Shown piece after piece: positions 5,772-7,337 of a stretch of 7,337 bases of DNA. The notes under the pieces are model-generated. The model saw nothing but the letters and a program-made list of their open reading frames with translations, had not been told where the DNA came from and did no database searches. Positions within the stretch are counted from its first letter, which is position 1; the number at the start of each line of letters is the position of its first letter. The DNA lies in contig JABHOU010000257.1 in NCBI GenBank assembly GCA_018695085.1, positions 1-7,337 on the forward strand, written 5' to 3'. This DNA is from Opitutia bacterium (GTDB lineage Bacteria; Verrucomicrobiota; Verrucomicrobiia; Opitutales; Seribacteraceae). Position numbers and translations under genes: made by a program.

Positions 5772-5781
5772 GTAAATTTAC
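5772..5781. promoter_or_regulatory. Perfect 10-bp palindrome 8 bp before the PSCyt1 gene
   Basis: GTAAATTTAC is followed by 8 bases and then the ATG at 5790. A less regular inverted repeat (ACCTA at 5754-5758, TAGGT at 5765-5769) lies just upstream. Either could be an operator for the PSCyt1 gene, but such short palindromes also arise by chance. The 78-bp gap 5712-5789 has no evident terminator for the nitroreductase and no clear promoter consensus. Confidence 0.2.
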
Positions 5782-5789
5782 CATCACAT

Positions 5790-7337
5790 ATGAAAATTTT
5801 GTGCCATTACTTCATTTACGCCCTTTCATTTTCGACATCAGGAATCATTTTCGGCAAGGTGGATTTCACTCGTGACGTGCGACCCATTTTGTCGGAAGCC
5901 TGCTTTCAATGCCATGGTCCGGATAAAAAGACCCGCAAAGCAAAGCTGCGACTCGACGTCCCCGAAGGTCCCCTGGTCGATTTGGGCGGTTATCAGGCTA
6001 TCGTGCCGGGGAAACCAAACGAGAGCGAACTAATCGCTCGCATCATCACGGAGGACGAGGACGACCATATGCCGCCAAAGGAAAGCGGCAAGAAACTGTC
6101 TGCTGATCAGGTTGAAATCTTGAAGCAATGGATAGCGGAGGGCGGTGAGTATGAAAAACATTGGGCTTATCGTCCCGTAAGCAAGCCAAAGCTTCCTGCA
6201 ATACAAAAGAAAGATTCATTCCTTCGCAATGAAGTGGATCAACTGTTGCTCGACCAAATAAACAAGGCAGGCTTCAAACCCTCTTCCGAAGCGGTGAAGG
6301 CAACGCTTCTGCGACGGCTCTACCTTGACCTCCTTGGCGTCCCACCAACCCCCGAGGAAGCTGATGCGTTTCTCAAGGATTCCTCCAGTCAAGCCTACGA
6401 AAAGCTTGTTGATCGCCTCATGAATGACCCTCGCTACGGTGAGCGAATGGCCGTGCATTGGCTAGATCTTGTGCGCTTTGCCGACACGGCAGGATATCAC
6501 AGCGATAACTTTATGGAGGTCTCCTCGTACCGCGACTACGTGATAGGCGCCTTCAACCAAAACCTGCCCTACGATCAGTTCGTGATCGAGAACATTGCCG
6601 GCGACCTTATTCCGGAGGCAACTCCCATGCAGAAGGTTGCCTCCGGCTATAACCGACTCCTGCAGACTACTGAGGAAGGCGGAGCTCAAGCGGACGAATA
6701 CGTCACCATTTATCAGGCGGACCGCGTTCGAAACTTCGGCAACGTCTGGCTAGCCGCCACCACTGGCTGCGCTCAGTGTCATGACCACAAATACGACCCG
6801 ATCACCACCAAGGATTTTTATTCCCTCGCGGCCTTCTTCGCTGACATCAAGGAAAAGGTCCTTGGTCGAAGGGCTCCAAACTTCAAACTTCCATCCGCCA
6901 CGGCAAGCAAGTGGCTGGCGCCGGTGCAAAAAGACAACGAGGAGCTTGTCGCAATCAAGAAGCAACAGGAAGCCTTGGATAAGGAATTGTTTTTGAAAGC
7001 CTCGAAACTTTCCTACGAAGAACCAAAACTGGACAAGAAGCCGAAACCCGTCGAAAAGGTATGGATTGAAGACGCTGTTCCAGCCGGAGCGAGAGCCCAG
7101 GGAGATACTCCATGGAAGTTCGTCAGCAAGCCTGAACCCGTTTTCAGTGGGCAAAAATCCAGTGTTCGGGAGGCTAAAGGAAAGAAACAGCATTTTTTTG
7201 ATGGAGCCAAACCCACTCTTGATTTGGGAAAAGGTTCCAAGCTTTTCACCTACGTATTTCTCGACACCCTAAACCCTCCGAAGCAAATCATGCTTCAATT
7301 CAATGACGGAAATTGGGAACACCGCGCATATTGGGGC
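5790..7337 (+). CDS. PSCyt1/DUF1549 (PSCyt2) cytochrome-like secreted protein, truncated by window end
   Basis: The frame is open for 516 codons to the window edge; family members are usually about 800-1100 residues. A signal-peptide-like N-terminus (about 1-22) suggests export. The PSCyt1 domain (about 25-120) contains ACFQCHG, with heme-attachment Cys38, Cys41 and His42, and MPP at 94-96, whose Met94 suits the distal ligand. The DUF1549 (PSCyt2) domain follows (about 145-355), with RRLYLDLLGVPPTPEE (175-190), HWLDLVRFADTAGY (223-236) and a second CxxCH in GCAQCHDHKYDPI (326-338). A charged linker with coiled-coil character (about 378-425) leads to a domain with DTLNPPKQIMLQFND and WEHRAYWG (492-516) that is commonly inserted before the C-terminal DUF1553 domain, which would lie off the window. 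Such proteins are abundant in PVC bacteria, often paired with DUF1501 genes and found in polysaccharide-degradation loci; their reaction is unknown. No Shine-Dalgarno precedes the ATG. Confidence 0.94.
   Translation, partial: MKILCHYFIYALSFSTSGIIFGKVDFTRDVRPILSEACFQCHGPDKKTRKAKLRLDVPEGPLVDLGGYQAIVPGKPNESELIARIITEDEDDHMPPKESGKKLSADQVEILKQWIAEGGEYEKHWAYRPVSKPKLPAIQKKDSFLRNEVDQLLLDQINKAGFKPSSEAVKATLLRRLYLDLLGVPPTPEEADAFLKDSSSQAYEKLVDRLMNDPRYGERMAVHWLDLVRFADTAGYHSDNFMEVSSYRDYVIGAFNQNLPYDQFVIENIAGDLIPEATPMQKVASGYNRLLQTTEEGGAQADEYVTIYQADRVRNFGNVWLAATTGCAQCHDHKYDPITTKDFYSLAAFFADIKEKVLGRRAPNFKLPSATASKWLAPVQKDNEELVAIKKQQEALDKELFLKASKLSYEEPKLDKKPKPVEKVWIEDAVPAGARAQGDTPWKFVSKPEPVFSGQKSSVREAKGKKQHFFDGAKPTLDLGKGSKLFTYVFLDTLNPPKQIMLQFNDGNWEHRAYWG

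Noticed and set aside
5707..5774. Repeated ATGACCCT around 5708 and 5758
   Set aside because: An 8-base match, only weakly extended at its edges and partly within the nitroreductase stop region; likely chance.

Overview
The window reads as chromosomal sequence from a bacterium of the Verrucomicrobiota/Planctomycetota (PVC) group, most likely a marine-type verrucomicrobium. The strongest taxonomic clue is the truncated gene at the right end. It combines a PSCyt1 cytochrome-like domain, a DUF1549-type domain with a second CxxCH, and the start of an inserted domain, a layout almost confined to Planctomycetota and Verrucomicrobiota. None of the protein starts has a good Shine-Dalgarno sequence. 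The species assignment is inference.

Layout, left to right. (1) Bases 1-564, minus strand: the first 188 codons of an M42-family metallo-aminopeptidase, running off the left edge. (2) A 130-bp divergent intergenic region with a 27-bp near-perfect palindrome (665-691) ending 3 bp before hisA. (3) 695-1429: hisA, histidine biosynthesis, without other his genes beside it. (4) 1556-2935: an unrecognised 459-residue protein with a coiled-coil/HTH-like head, a 260-residue acidic proline-rich middle and a basic tail. (5) A small inverted repeat, then tRNA-Ala(GGC) at 3006-3081 with encoded CCA. (6) 3114-3749: a predicted lipoprotein with an exact 24-residue MORN-variant (YwqK-like) repeat. (7) 3812-5071: a stand-alone FabB/FabF-type beta-ketoacyl synthase with altered active-site loops, followed after 22 bp by (8) 5094-5711: a YdjA-like nitroreductase, probably co-transcribed. 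(9) 5790-7337: the PSCyt1/DUF1549 protein, open at the right edge.

The genes do not form one pathway. hisA and the tRNA are housekeeping. The synthase/nitroreductase pair is the only convincing two-gene unit. The last gene is probably the first of a PSCyt/DUF1501-type pair continuing outside the window. The most likely undescribed item is the 459-residue three-block protein. Next come the hisA palindrome, the divergent synthase motifs, and a six-codon stop-start relay between the synthase and the nitroreductase. No mobile element, CRISPR array, integrase or rRNA was seen, and no gene-free stretch exceeds about 130 bases.
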